Positions 1 to 12,102 of a DNA stretch of 64,000 nt are shown piece after piece. The notes beneath the pieces are model-generated. The model searched no databases and was not told where the DNA came from. It saw nothing but the letters and a program-made list of their open reading frames with translations. This stretch comes from Adineta vaga (lineage: Eukaryota; Rotifera): positions 1,550,001 to 1,614,000 of the forward strand of contig CP075495.1 of the NCBI GenBank assembly GCA_021613535.1, read 5' to 3'. The translations under genes and the position numbers were made by a program. Each line of letters starts with the position of its first letter. Within the stretch, counting starts at the first letter, position 1.

Positions 1-559
1 TACATATTATTCCTTGTTTAATTTATGCAACGATTACCTATTCATTAACGGATCTTCATCGATCAATTGATCGTTTTTGTTTTTTTATGTTAACGAATCT
101 ATTGACGAAAATCTTCGGTTCAGCCATGTGTTATTTTGTTGCTGCAAGTACTTCATCATTTGGTAAAGTTTTTCTTGAAGATAGATAAAGAGATTTTCTC
201 TGTTTATAGGTGTTGCACTTGTTATGGTTGTTGCTAGTTATGTAACAATGATGTTATTTAGTGGATTTCTTATTTCTCTTGAAAGTATTGCATCATTTCT
301 TCGATGGATTCAATGGTTAAGTGTATTTCGTTATGCATCAAATGCTTTAGCAATCAATGAATTTCGAAATTTAACATTATGTTTAGCATCTCAATCGACT
401 ATTTGTCTAACAAAAGGAGAAGATATTCTCACACATCGACAGATTCCACATACAACAACATGGCATCTTTGGCAAAATATAGTTGCATTAGTAATGATTA
501 TTTTAACATTTTTTCTCATGGCTTATATTCAATTGTTACGTATGAAAAAATTTCAATAG
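1..559 (+). CDS. ABCG-type half transporter, C-terminal end (partial)
   Basis: This is the 3' end of an ABC transporter of the ABCG (white/ABCG2) subfamily; the ATP-binding half lies to the left of the window. Exons are about 3-162 and 210-559, joined in phase 1 across a 47-bp intron (GTAAAG...TATAG), with a TAG stop. The visible product runs through the last membrane helices. It contains 'MMLFSGFLISLESIASFL' and 'NEFRNLTLC', which align well with the ABCG2 segments ending 'FSGLLVNL..IASWL' and 'NEFxxxxFC'. The last stretch before a short basic tail (LLRMKKFQ) is the final helix. ABCG2-like proteins export lipophilic compounds across the plasma membrane as dimers; the substrate here is unknown. 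An AATAAA lies at 562-567 and another at 864-869. Confidence 0.85.
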
Positions 560-1567
560 GAAATAAAACAAAGTACGGAAACTTTGGATTTCATCCGAAA
601 GTTATGTGTACTGCAAAAAGTGTATGAGAAAGATGAATCATGCTGAGATGTCTGTACATCAAAATTATCATGAAAAATCTTTTCAAATTCCACCGAGATA
701 TTGATGAGACTGAACTGCGCAGAAAATTTCAACACGATCTGTCTTTTCTCTCGAAATTTATCGAGTAAACGGACGATCAGACACACTGATCGATTCTAGT
801 TGTGCAATTACTTTTTGAGTACACTAAAACATCATATGTGCATTTTGGTTTTCTTCGTAAGTAAATAAAAAAGAATGTCCATGATTTTAGTAACAGAAAA
901 AAAACAACAACGCGTTTCGCGGAAAAAGAAGTGCTTGAAATTTAAATGATTATCTGATTTTGGTTTTCGATAGTCTTGATTTAATACCGGAAGGGATCAT
1001 CAGAATCTCTATCAATTATGTTCATCCTACAATTGGATTTATCATTAACCAAGAAAATGCCTTGATGAAGACAGTTACATAGTAACATGAAAGTTTGTTG
1101 CGAATGAAGGATCTAAATCATCACTAAAACTCGTTGCCAATTAGTGAAACAATATACAAATTCATTAAGAAGATAGATTGAAAATGTAATATAATGAAAG
1201 AATCGTTTACAGATTTTTCTTTGAAAAAGAATCACTGACGTAATTTGCGTTGACAAAATCTTGAACTTCTATGACTAATTGGAAATTTCTCTTTATTCCC
1301 TTTTCATTCTACCTATAAATAGTATTAACAATCTTTGTGCACATAGAAAGACAAATCAATTCTTTTACTTCTTCACAATTGTTGAATGCGAGGGTAAATA
1401 TATAATTTCACGTGTTTCTGTCTGTCACAAAAAAAAGGTAAGACACGAAAACAAATGATAAATGTCTATTTACAATTATTCTTGTAGTTTCTAACTGTAA
1501 CAAGATTCACTTTATTCGCAAACAATCGATTATAGTTAATTATTTAAGGAAAAAAAACAAGCTAAAT
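560..1567. other. Intergenic, no gene recognised
   Basis: This AT-rich spacer lies between the ABCG tail and the small alpha/beta protein. It holds poly-A tracts and the AATAAA at 864-869. I see no convincing coding exon, tRNA or repeat in it. Confidence 0.5.
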
Positions 1568-2005
1568 ATGTCGAACTTACAATCAATAAAAATAGGCTGG
1601 TATGATAAAAACGTCTATAGCGAGGAAAATAAAGAATTATTGCATGCAATACGTGGAATTCATCATTGTATGGAGTTCGTAGATGAAACTGAATGTGAGA
1701 GATTCATTGGACGTGGAATTAATAATTCACAAAAATTTATTTTGATTATAAGTGGTGCCTTGGGTCAAAGTTTTGTTCCAACGATTAGTGATCGAAGAAA
1801 TATCTATTCAATCTACATCTATTGTGGAAATAAATCTTTTCATGAAACATGGACTGTACGGTATGGTTCGAAGGTAAAATATGCTCTCTAACATTTACCA
1901 TTTACCATTTATCTTATCTCAATTTAGGTTAAAGTGACAAATTCACCTACGGAACTTGTCGAGAAAATTAAAGCAGATATCAAGGCATTGACAAGTACGA
2001 TATAA
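1568..2005 (+). CDS. Small stand-alone alpha/beta (Rossmann/TIR-like) protein, bdelloid-type module
   Basis: Two exons, 1568-1873 and 1928-2005, encode 127 residues; the intron is GTAAAA...TTTAG and phase 0. The protein alternates hydrophobic strands and amphipathic helices: strand IKIGWYD, helix NKELLHAIRG, strand HCMEFVD, helix ETECERFI, strand KFILIISG, helix ALGQSFVPTISD, strand IYSIYIYCG, and a last helix LVEKIKADIKAL. This suggests a compact five-stranded fold of the flavodoxin, receiver or TIR type. From memory, similar modules occur in bdelloid proteins at the N-terminus of TPR (kinesin-light-chain-like) or ADP-ribosyltransferase proteins. Here it stands alone with its own stop. No catalytic motif is evident. 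The function is unknown; a signalling or adaptor module is inference. Confidence 0.75.
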
Positions 2006-2090
2006 GACGATTCTTAAACAAGTTTCTTTTTTCCTTCTAATAATTAGATTTTATTGATAGTTGTTATGTATATATTATTAGTATCGTTTG

Positions 2091-2096
2091 AATAAA
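2091..2096 (+). terminator. Polyadenylation signal of the small alpha/beta gene
   Basis: AATAAA lies 86 bp after the stop codon at 2005, followed by a second overlapping copy. Confidence 0.6.
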
Positions 2097-2494
2097 ATAA
2101 ACCTTTTTTGTTCAAGTTATATAAAAACGAAGTAATATCTCACCATTTCTAAAATATCCATTCATTGATCGATTACATTTAAGTGAGATTTTGCAATAAC
2201 AACACATCTGATAATGATAATCTCAATCTAATTCGAGATATTTCTTCTAATTTATGTAAACAAATGCCTGGAGATAAAGTATTCAATAATATCGTAGATA
2301 ACATGAAAACTATTTTCATATTTATATGAAAACGAACCTGATCTCGACCGTATTATCTTTCCTAAGAAAACAATGTCAAGAAAACCAAATCAAAAAATAT
2401 CTTTCAATTTTATATTTAACTCATATACAAAAAGAAAAATAAATAAATATAAACAAAATTCAATGATAAATTCTGTTAATAAATCAAAAATTCT
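2097..2494. other. Convergent intergenic spacer
   Basis: This spacer lies between the 3' end of the small + strand gene and the 3' end of the receptor gene on the - strand. I see no exon or repeat in it. Confidence 0.5.
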
Positions 2495-5057
2495 TTAAAA
2501 AATATTTCCTGTTAAATTCATTTTCAATCCTTCTTCTAAATTATTTCCAACTGACTTTAAATCCATTTCTAAATCTTTTGAAAACGCTGATATATAACCG
2601 GCATTCTTCAACATTGGTATAATTGTTAAACATAAAACTGTACTTAAAACGGTAAAGAATGTAAATAACCAAAATAATAATCGATCCATGATTAAAGCCA
2701 TTAATTTCCATTCACTAATGATTTCATTACGTTCTTCTTCAAGTTTTTGTTTATTAAGAAGATATTTCAAATGTTTTTCTAATAGATACATATTTGAATT
2801 GAAGAGATTTTGATGTAGACGAGAATTTGAAGGTATCGATGATGAAGATGATTGATGAGGTACAAGAACAATCGGAGGAACAACACGTCGAGAACGATGA
2901 TGTCGATGACGTTTGTTTATTGATGATACTGAAAGAAGATCACCATTAATTGTTGGAATAGTTGGTAGAAATTCTTTCTTTGCTGCTTCTTCTTCATCAT
3001 CATTGTAATATTCATCATCATGTTCCGTATCTATAGAAGAAGAAAAGACTTCAATCTATCAATTAAATAAATGTGAGAGAATAGAAGATTCACAACAAAA
3101 CTCATTTAATAATGAAACAATTATTCGATATTCTCGAAGGATTTCTCGATATTTTATATTACTTTGTCGACATTTAATCTTTTGTTTTTCTTTTATTTTT
3201 CTATTAATTGAATTTGTTCTTGGACTATCTGATAAACGTTGTGTTGCTCGATAAAAACATCGATAAACAGCATCTGTTTCAATTAAATTATGTTCACGTG
3301 CATAGATTTCTACGGTTTTTCTCATTCCAATAACAGGTGCTATATAGTGAACTAATGAATATTTAAATGAATGTGGAATTGGTAGAACAACAGGACCCGA
3401 ATGATGTAATTGAAGAACATAAACTGTAAGAACAATAGATAATGATGTAAATGCCATGACAGCAGTTAAATAGATTTCAATCAATGGAACCATTTCACTG
3501 GTTGCTGGCATCGATTCCGCAATTAATAACATAAATACGGAGAATGCAAGAAGAACAGTTATACCCAATGTGATCTTTTCTCCTGAATCGGGCGGTAACC
3601 AAAATCCAAGAACTGAAAGTATTGAAAGCCATATACAAGGAAATATAATATTGAATAGATAATATAAAACTCGACGACGTATATGAACTAAAATGAAATG
3701 AATTTTTGTTTCTTTTTATTGTAAATATTTCGTCTTACCATAGATAGTAACATCGGGATAATAAATACCCGGACAACATGTATAATTAACATCATTTCGT
3801 TTGACAAGAATTCGAATGATATCCCATTCACCTGAACGAATATAATTCGTCATATCAACACTATCACGTCGTTTAGTTAGATTAACTTGAGCTGCATCAT
3901 ATGTCCACGAACCAAATTTTAATTTACATAATTGATCTTGATTACAATCGAACAAAAAATACATATTTCTAATTGTAAATTTCCTTTTGTTTTTTCTTAC
4001 CATCAAATGGAAAAAATGTTACATCTATTTTACATGATGATCGAAATTTTGCTGGCGGTGGCCAAAATACATGTCCAGTGTTATCAACCATTGCTTTACT
4101 TTGATAATAACCTTGAGTATAATCATCTGCTGAATTATATAAAACAATATCTGGTAACCAAATTTTTGAACATGGTAATCGAAGAGTTGTTAAACCATTA
4201 AAATCCGATGCATTCCATACTAAACGTTGATCAATCCATTCCTTTTATTTTTTGTTATTTGAGAAAAAGAACATTAAATGATTTGAATATTTTTGTTTTC
4301 AACAAACCTGTTCAAGCCATATATTTGTTGTTAAAATTTGATTTCTTTCATCCTAAAAATAGAATATATTAGGTAAGAAGAATTAGAATTGAAATTATAG
4401 AAATATCTAATTGAATATTCTTCTCATAAGATAAAGAATCTTGTTGTCTAGCGGAAACTCTTCATAAACGAATTAAGATCAATTTTTTTTTCTTCTTCAA
4501 ATTCATTTCGATATAAACTTCTGTAGCTTCCAGCGATCATAAGTCTTATTAAATTAGCACGATGTCAGAAATTGCCCTTCAAAATGTCAATCAAACAAAA
4601 GAAAGAGACAAATATCTCATATACACACATATCTATCGTTGCACATCATTGCATTTTCTTTTTGATCTTTAATATATTTACATAATAGACAGACGAAAAT
4701 CTCTTCATTATCAAATCCCTAATCACATACCATATCGCTGAGTTGAGTTAGTGCAATACCAAAAGCAATACTAACAGTATCCGATGCATTATATACAGGA
4801 CGTGCAGATGGATCATAATTTCTTAATAATTGTGCCAATAGACGTTGTTCATCAGGTATTAAATCCGATTCATTGAAAGCTAAATGATAATATGGATGAT
4901 GATAATAATTTAACATTGAATGAGAATTTTGTTGATTCGATGAGGATGATGAAGACGATGAACTATCTTTATTTTGCATTGTTAAACTGGAAAACATTAG
5001 TTGACAATAGAATTCCGAAATATTTGTTAATAGAAGAAAGAAAATCAACACAATCAT
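2495..5057 (-). CDS. Nicotinic acetylcholine receptor-type (Cys-loop) subunit, alpha-like
   Basis: Ligand-gated cation channel subunit, about 646 aa. Exons in transcript order: 5057-4731, 4352-4308, 4241-4001, 3936-3739, 3687-3094 (3' border tentative) and 3030-2495. The start is the first ATG of a signal peptide (MIVLIFFLLLTNISEFYC). The Cys-loop is C-x13-C across an intron (CKIDVTFFPFD / DQLC). Loop C carries the adjacent cysteine pair TCCPGIYYPD, which marks an alpha-type agonist face. M1-M3 run from IIFPCIWLSILSVLGFW to the helix ending VLTVYVLQLHH, with M2 preceded by GEK, typical of cation selectivity. A long, acidic then basic, serine-rich M3-M4 loop precedes M4 (RLLFWLFTFFTVLSTVLCL). 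It acts in the membrane as part of a pentamer. Alpha9/10 or bdelloid-expanded alpha types are equally possible. Confidence 0.9.
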
Positions 5058-5396
5058 GATGCTAACGATGATCAATGAATGGAGCTTTTTTTTTCTATTA
5101 ACTTGTCATTTAGTGTTGTATCACTGACTTTATTAATGTAATAAGATCTGGATGTTTTCTACTCATAGCGAGAGAGAGAGAGAAAGAAAGAGAAAAAGAA
5201 AAGAAAAGATATGATATTCTAATCTGTTTAGAATATGAGAAAAATTGTTGAGAGTATTGTCATGAATGTCTAGTTAATCGTTCTCATGAGTAATATCAAA
5301 ATTGATATCATCTATTACATTAATAATAAAAATATAAAAAAAAACGAAGAATTTCTTCTTTATTTTTATCGATAACGATCGTTTGTTTACATACCA

Positions 5397-5644
5397 TTAT
5401 CATACCAGGCATTTGAATCTGATGAAAGCCAAGAACTACTCCATAATAATGAATTTGGTAATTGACTTCCACCAGATGGAACATTCGTACGTGTACGTTG
5501 TGATGAATAATGTCCACTGCTACTTGTTTTACATTCGAATTTTGTTGAAAATAATAAGATTAGAACTAAATCAATCGATACTATTTGTTCGAAGAGCATT
5601 ACATCTGAAATAAAGATAAGAGAGAAAGTGGTACTAGACTTCAT
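5397..5644 (-). CDS. Possible small exon or gene upstream of the receptor, unidentified
   Basis: An ATG-started reading frame of about 83 residues begins with a hydrophobic stretch (IVSIDLVLILLF) and continues with a Ser-rich tail ending AWYDNG. A good donor (GGTATGTAAAC) follows it. I tried to splice it to the receptor exon at 5057, but no acceptor I found gives an open frame, so it is probably not part of that protein. It may be a separate secreted or membrane peptide, or a chance open frame. Confidence 0.25.
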
Positions 5645-7233
5645 CTTCTATTCTAATCATATCATGATTTGAAGTTTGATAGAAAGTGAAACATGCAACA
5701 TACTTATCAAATGATGACGATATATATTCAATCGAAATAATCTTTACTTATGGTACGAAATGTTTTTGAAAACAATGTAAAAGATAATATGAAGATGATT
5801 AGTTTCACTAGTATTCGTGTATAGACGAGAAGAAATGTAAGAATGAAAAAAACAAAATAGAATTTGTTCTTCTTTATCTACGACAACGTTCTCATCTGAA
5901 CTGACAAGACGATGTGCGGAAAAATCTTCATCAAATCATTTGTTTTTCCCCCTCTTTTTCTTGTCTTACAACAATTGAGAGAATCGATCATTGAGATAAG
6001 TATTATTAACTAATATCCTTAATTTCTAATCAAACATGTTCGATTTTATCTAATGAATTCTTTGCATGTCATGACTTAGTATCTATCAAACAGTTACTCT
6101 ACATAATATTCGAAAGAAGAAAGTCACTCACATCAAGTCTTCAATTAATAGTTGACCGATATAGTTTTAAGTAAGATCATGATACATTTACTTCTCATAA
6201 TTGCATGACGAAACGAATGATTAACTGAAGAAAAGCAATGATTATTATACGAGAATAGAAAGAGATATTAACGATACAGTCTCGCATAATCAAGATGGAA
6301 TTTAGAGAAAATCGATCTAGAGAACTATCAGATGAAGGCAAAGTAAAGAATTCAGTGATTCCCAAATGCTTACAAAATGCAATGTTAATTTTCATTTCTC
6401 AAAATAAAAATATCTTCTATTTGATTGAATATTTATATATATTCAAAGATCATTTGCATGATTTTATAAATATTCTCAACAGACTATTCATTGCTTGTGT
6501 CCATTATCAACATATCTAAGTAAAAAAGAACACATTTGTCAAAGATCATTAAGAGTACTTAATCGATATCCCTAATTTATCTAAATATCGATCAGCTGAA
6601 AATCTGAATGCATATTCAACCAATGTTATATTTGAAGTTTTTCGAGATGAAATGAGATTTAAAGACGAATATTTTCTTCTTCGAAAGATATCGTCAACTA
6701 ATTAACTATTCTGTGAAGCTATCTCATTGACGTGTCATAATGATAAAATCAACCACATCATGTTTTGAAGTACGCATGAATAAATGTATTTTTGTCACAG
6801 TTGAGTGCGTTCGACAACAGATAGTTTCTTTTGATCTATAATATTTATTTCTTTTTTTTCCACTATTTGTAATCATTTTGAGCAAACGGATTTTCTAAAT
6901 ATGATTATACTCAACAATGAAATGAAAGTATAATAGATTATTTTCTCCGCTGTATATAATATGATCAAACAGGCGTGGACGGTTTGTTGATGTGTGGGTA
7001 AGAAATAAATTAAGATCGATATCACTATTAATTTGTGAGTAATACGTACATTGCGGCAAATGTATGTAGATTGACATGCAGAACAGATTGTAACAAGTAT
7101 TCAAAATCAGAATGATAGTATGTATTCGAAGTTAACAATTCTTTTTACTATTTCTAAACTATTTTACATCAGAGGATTTACATGTTTTCTAAATTGAAAT
7201 AATTCAGATTAGTTTATTTTTCATTGGGTAATT
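5645..7233. other. Divergent intergenic region between receptor and catalase
   Basis: About 1.6 kb of AT-rich sequence holds the upstream regions of the - strand receptor and the + strand catalase. Several short open frames occur but none has coding character. I see no repeat or RNA gene. Confidence 0.5.
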
Positions 7234-9253
7234 ATGAGCACAACGACTTCTGGATCGAATCGTTCTCATTCGTCGCACAGTCGATCGTCTGAACGTAGAA
7301 CACATGTGAGTATGGTACATATACGATCGAACATATTCTCTATGGATTTTTTAATAGAAATCAGAAAAGTCAATGCCAAGTCCAAAACATTCACATAACG
7401 ATCGAACAAATGTTCCAGTTATCGATCAACGAGGATCACAATCTCTTCCCAATTTTCCATTTAATGAAGAAGTTCAACGATTGACTAGTAATGGTACTCC
7501 TCAACGAATTGTACATGGCAAAGGGTAATTGAATTGAATCTATTTTCAAATAATCAACCGATCTGATTGAAATTTCTGTCTAGTGGTGGTGCTTTCGGTG
7601 TATTTGAAGCAAATCATGATATTTCGGATATTTGTAAAGCTAAAGTATTTAAGAAAGGTACCAAAACTCGTGTACTAGTTCGTTTCTCCATTGGTTGTAA
7701 GTTCGTTTGTTTCATACGCAAATCAGGAAAATATTTACACAAGTTTTCATCTTTTTTTCAGGTGAGGGAAACGGTTTTCCTGATACAGTTCGTGAAGCAC
7801 GTGGCTTTGCAGTCAAAATGTATACTGAAGAAGGTATATGGGATTTTCTTGGTAGTAGTTCACCTGTATTTCTCATTCGAAGTCCAGAACTAGTATGAAA
7901 ATGTCTTTGTTCTCATCTCACAATGTTAAATTCAATCTATTTCAGTTTTCATCATTGGCTCAAGCACAAAAACGTCATCCACAAACTCATGGAAAAGATC
8001 CAAATTTATTCTGGAACTTCGTAGGAAACAATCCTCAAACTTTACATCATGTATGCTTTTCTCTTTACTTTGTTTTGTTTTTCTTTTGTTAACATTCATC
8101 GATTTAGATTCTTATAGTTCATTCAGATCGTGGTATGCCAGATGGCTTTCGACATTTAAATGGTTATGGTTCACATACATTTAAAATGGTCAACGATAGA
8201 AATGGATTCGTTTGGGTCAAATTTCATTTTCGAGTGAAGATTCAATTGAGAATTATCGTTTCGTATATGAAAATGAATCCTTTTCTTCTGTATAGTGCGA
8301 CCAGAACATCAGAAACTTAGATCCTAAAACAGCAGGAACGATCGCTGGTGGACAACTTCATTATGCAGCAGCCGATTTATATCATGCTATTGCAACAAAG
8401 AACTATCCGAGTTGGACACTCTACCTTCAAGTATGAAATGACGATATTTTTAATTTTGATTTCCTGATAGCTTCGCGTCTTTAACTTTTATAGGTAATGA
8501 CTGACGAACAAGCTAGAAGTGTTGCATTCAATCCATTTGACATGACAAAAATATTTCCGCACAAAGATTTTCCCCTTCGTAAAGTTGGTCGATTGACATT
8601 AAATGAAAATCCAACTAATTATACTTCTCAAATTGAACAAGCAGCTTTCAATCCTACTCATATGCCACCTGGTATCGAGCCATCACCCGACAAAATCTTA
8701 CAGGTACATAAATCTCACGTATTATTTATCATTGTTAATAAGATAACTCTTTACAGTTGCGTTTGAACTCATACACTGATGCCCATCGACGTCGAGTTGG
8801 TCAAAATGATCTTTCTATTCCTGTCAATAATCCACAAACGAATCACAATTTTCGAGGAAACTCTTTTCATCAATCTGGTTTCACTCAAACAAGTACGCAT
8901 AATAATTAATTATTGAATTCATACTTAACATTGTATTCTTGATTTCATCGACTAGTTCATGGTGCTTTTGATGCCAGTGTTTTTGGCAATTATATGATGT
9001 TAGGCGAAGATGATTTTTCTCAACCACGTGATTTCTACAAAGTAGATAATTCTATTTGTATTATTTTTCTATTGAAATATTATCTTCTTTATAGAGAGTG
9101 CTCGATCAGCAAGGTCGTGTTAATTTAATCGATAATATTGCTGAAAGTTTAGGACAATGTACGGATAGAAATATTGTTCATCGAATATTGGTACTTTTGT
9201 CTCATCTTGATGTTGATTTTGGACAGAAGATGGCGGAAAAAATTCGTTTCTAA
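7234..9253 (+). CDS. Catalase family heme protein with substituted active-site Asn
   Basis: Eleven exons encode 479 aa: 7234-7305, 7358-7524, 7584-7696, 7762-7892, 7946-8050, 8108-8233, 8296-8430, 8494-8703, 8757-8892, 8956-9041, 9095-9253. All introns are GT-AG and about 50-65 bp. The whole monofunctional catalase core is present. It has the catalytic His (about His77, RIVHGKG), [20 protein letters not shown], the signature [18 protein letters not shown], and [11 protein letters not shown]. The proximal heme Tyr is RLNSY (about Tyr359). The family normally breaks down hydrogen peroxide. The catalytic Asn (148 in human catalase, 'VGNN') is Ser149 here (FLGSSSPVF). Peroxide turnover may be reduced or changed. 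The C-terminus AEKIRF is not a peroxisomal SKL signal. The N-terminus is short and Ser/His-rich. Confidence 0.95.
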
Positions 9254-9865
9254 TTGTCAAAACACAAATGTGAGGTTTCCTTCAATCTGATTATTTCTAT
9301 GATCTAATATAAATGTGTTCTATATTTAGTATTCGTCCTTTTTTCATGCAAAAATCAAACGAGACTATGATTCAATAATGATGATGGTATCTCTTTGATA
9401 ATTGTCTGTCCATAATCATAAACATAATAGTCAATTCCTTTATATTTTTGGTGATGGTTATTTCTATTCTTTTTCCCCAACTTTAGATTCATTTTTATGT
9501 AGTTGTCTAAACAATTCGACTTTGTCCATCAACAACTCTAAATAAAATAAAATTTTCATTTGATTCATCAGTCACATGATCAAATTTTGTTGTCTCCTCA
9601 ATTTTATTTTGAACATATATGATAGAATGCAAATAATAACAAAGAAATACCATTGAAAAGAGGAAAAATAAACTACTAGCAAATGAAAAAAACGCCAAAG
9701 TATTTAAAATAAAACAATAGGCTTTTCCTCATAAACATAACACACACACACACATTCAAACAAAACAAAACAGAAAAAGAAGAACAGAACAGTAACAGAC
9801 AAAATAGACTATATTTTTTATACATCAAGACACACAAAAGAAAGAGAAATCAATTCTCAAATAAT
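9254..9865. other. Convergent intergenic spacer with a CA tract
   Basis: This is the spacer between the catalase 3' end and the 3' end of the orphan - strand gene. It contains a (CA)7 tract at about 9740-9753 and purine-rich sequence, and no supported exon. Confidence 0.5.
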
Positions 9866-11710
9866 CTAAAGTTTATAGAATCGAATCGAGTTTACATCAC
9901 GTACGACTAAATGTTTGCCATTTTCACGTCGTTTACCACGCTCATCCATAATACAAACATTATATATCGAATCTGAACAACGTTTAGATGTTGGTAATAA
10001 TAATTTTTGTGCTAAAAAAAACCCAAATGTTAATGATTAACAAATGTAAAAATCAATTCTTACCATCTTTTCCATTATAATTCAAATGAATGAGATAAGG
10101 TCGTCGAATAGCAAATAACCATCCTTGTTCACCGGGTAATACTTCCATTTGAAAATTTTCTCCAGCAAAACGAAGATGTGTCAAATCAATATCGATACGA
10201 CGTTGTGGAAGAAGTTTTTGTTGTTTTTCATTGATAACAACAGAAAATAAATGAAGAGACCAATGACGTTCATGTCGAGCAAGAAAATGTAATAATCCAT
10301 TTGCATAACGCATAGAAGCAATTCCACAAACACCCGATTCTTGTTCGCACTATTTCAACATAATACAAAAGATTTTGATATAAGAAAGAAACATTCTACT
10401 TTTTCTTCATCTTCATCTTCATCATTATATCTTGGTGGTGGAAATAATTCTCGTGGTGTCCATCGTTTTAAAAGTGACCAAGTAGCCATGGTTGATATAA
10501 ACCATAGATCAAGACTTGGCGATGGATATTCATATGCAAGAAATACATAGGATTGTTGATCACAAGCAATATGCGCTAAACTATGTCTTAATGATGGAAT
10601 TTCATATTCACTTATTTGATTTATTGCACCACTTTCTGGTTCACATTGATATACACGATGATATCTATGAAACAACACAATATCAAACTAAAGATTCAAA
10701 TTCTTCTTACGTAATAAAAAGAAAGACTTGTAATTGTTCATGCCACGTATACTTTGAACAGCATCTATTTGTGTCATAGTTTGAAATTCTGGTAACATTA
10801 ATACACATTGTTCTTCATATTGATTATAGATTGTTAAACAACGCATAGATTGCGGTAGACGATGACCTTTATATGTATGACACCAATCATCGGCTATGAT
10901 ATATCGACCATTGGAACATAATTGATAAAGACCAGCACGATTTTGTGTTTGAAACGTTTGTGTTGGTGTTGATGTAACTAGACGATTGCAAACAATTTCT
11001 GATAGGAGTGGTTCATCTGGAGGAAAAGCACCAGCTTGAGATAGAAGATATTTATCATATTCTGTTGAATTTTGTGAAATAGTATCATGCTGAGATTTTT
11101 GAAATGACACCGAAGCTGACTAATAAACGAGAAAAAAAGATATATTTATAATTCTTTCTTTTTTTTTCTCTCCAAAATATTTATTCACAGTGCTTGATTT
11201 TCTTGACGAAGAAATAGTTATTGTTCTATCGTCTAGATTTGTTTGTGTTGAATTATACCAATCAAGTAAACGTTGTTCACAAACATTCTCTAAATCTGTT
11301 GATATAATTCGTCTAAAAATATAATATTCTGTTTATTAATCAAATGTTTTCCTAAAGATAAATGAACTGATTTACTTTGAAATAATCTCTTGTATACGTT
11401 GATCGACAATATTTTGTTGATCTTTCGTATTATCATAACGTGATAACCATGAAAAGATGAAATCAATTTGACAATAATATTTTCCACAATGTGAACAACG
11501 TGAATTTGTTAAAGTAGTTGATGTTGATTTGGTTAATTGAGGTGATGTCGATGAATCAAGATAAGAATTCATCATTGTCTTTAATAAGAAAGAAAATCAA
11601 TGAAGAAAATATCATTTTCAAATGATTACCATTTGTCGACGAGAAAATGAATGTGCTAAAGCACAATCATTCGATGAAGTATTTCGATTTGATTGATGCA
11701 TATTGTTCAT
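9866..11710 (-). CDS. Orphan multi-exon protein, beta-strand-rich (possible propeller); apparent 1-bp frameshift
   Basis: Exons in transcript order: 11710-11630, 11578-11376, 11312-11189, 11119-10711, 10664-10400, 10349-10064, 10011-9866. The start codon gives MNNMHQSNRNTSSNDC. The N-terminal third is Ser/Thr-rich with a CSHCGKYYC motif that could bind metal. The rest is rich in short hydrophobic strands with Trp and Tyr (ATWSLLKRW, GWLFAIRRPYLIHL), as in repeat propellers, but I recognise no family. The exon ending at 10711 leaves one base, while the next exon needs two. One extra G at the donor (C[G]GTAAG) would restore the frame across an ordinary 46-bp intron. An acidic run (DEDEDEE) lies near 10,410. 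The function is unknown. Confidence 0.6.
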
Positions 11711-12102
11711 TTAAATACAAAACATAAAGAAGATATCTTTCACTCTTCTTTTCAATCGTATATCGTTATGTCTTTATCTCGACTAATAAATTGTATTTTC
11801 ATACGAAAGAAAAAGAAAACAGAACGACGAAGATAATTCATGTCGAAACGATATGTTTATAACAACTATTTAAAATGTATCGTGAAACTATGCACTAGAG
11901 AAAGAGAATAAAAGCATGTGCTTTTATATGGATGAACTTTTGTTTTATTTCTTCTTTTTCAAAAATGAACGATGAATATGAGCATAATCATTGTTTACTT
12001 TGTTTAAACAATTTTATTCCATTTCTATAAAATCAGTATGAAATATATTCAGAGAACAAAATCAAAAGTTCTGTACAACGTTTTTTTTTTGTTTTAAAAT
12101 CT
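11711..12102. other. Intergenic spacer
   Basis: This holds the upstream region of the orphan gene and the 3' flank of the coiled-coil gene, both on the - strand. It is AT-rich and I see no exon or repeat in it. Confidence 0.5.

Noticed and set aside
6989-6998. TGTGTGGG resembling a bdelloid telomeric repeat unit
   Set aside because: Single occurrence, not an array; expected by chance.
9507-9698. Hydrophobic - strand open frame next to the orphan gene
   Set aside because: It begins at a TTG, is in a 3' flank, and its composition reflects T-rich sequence; no splice or family support.
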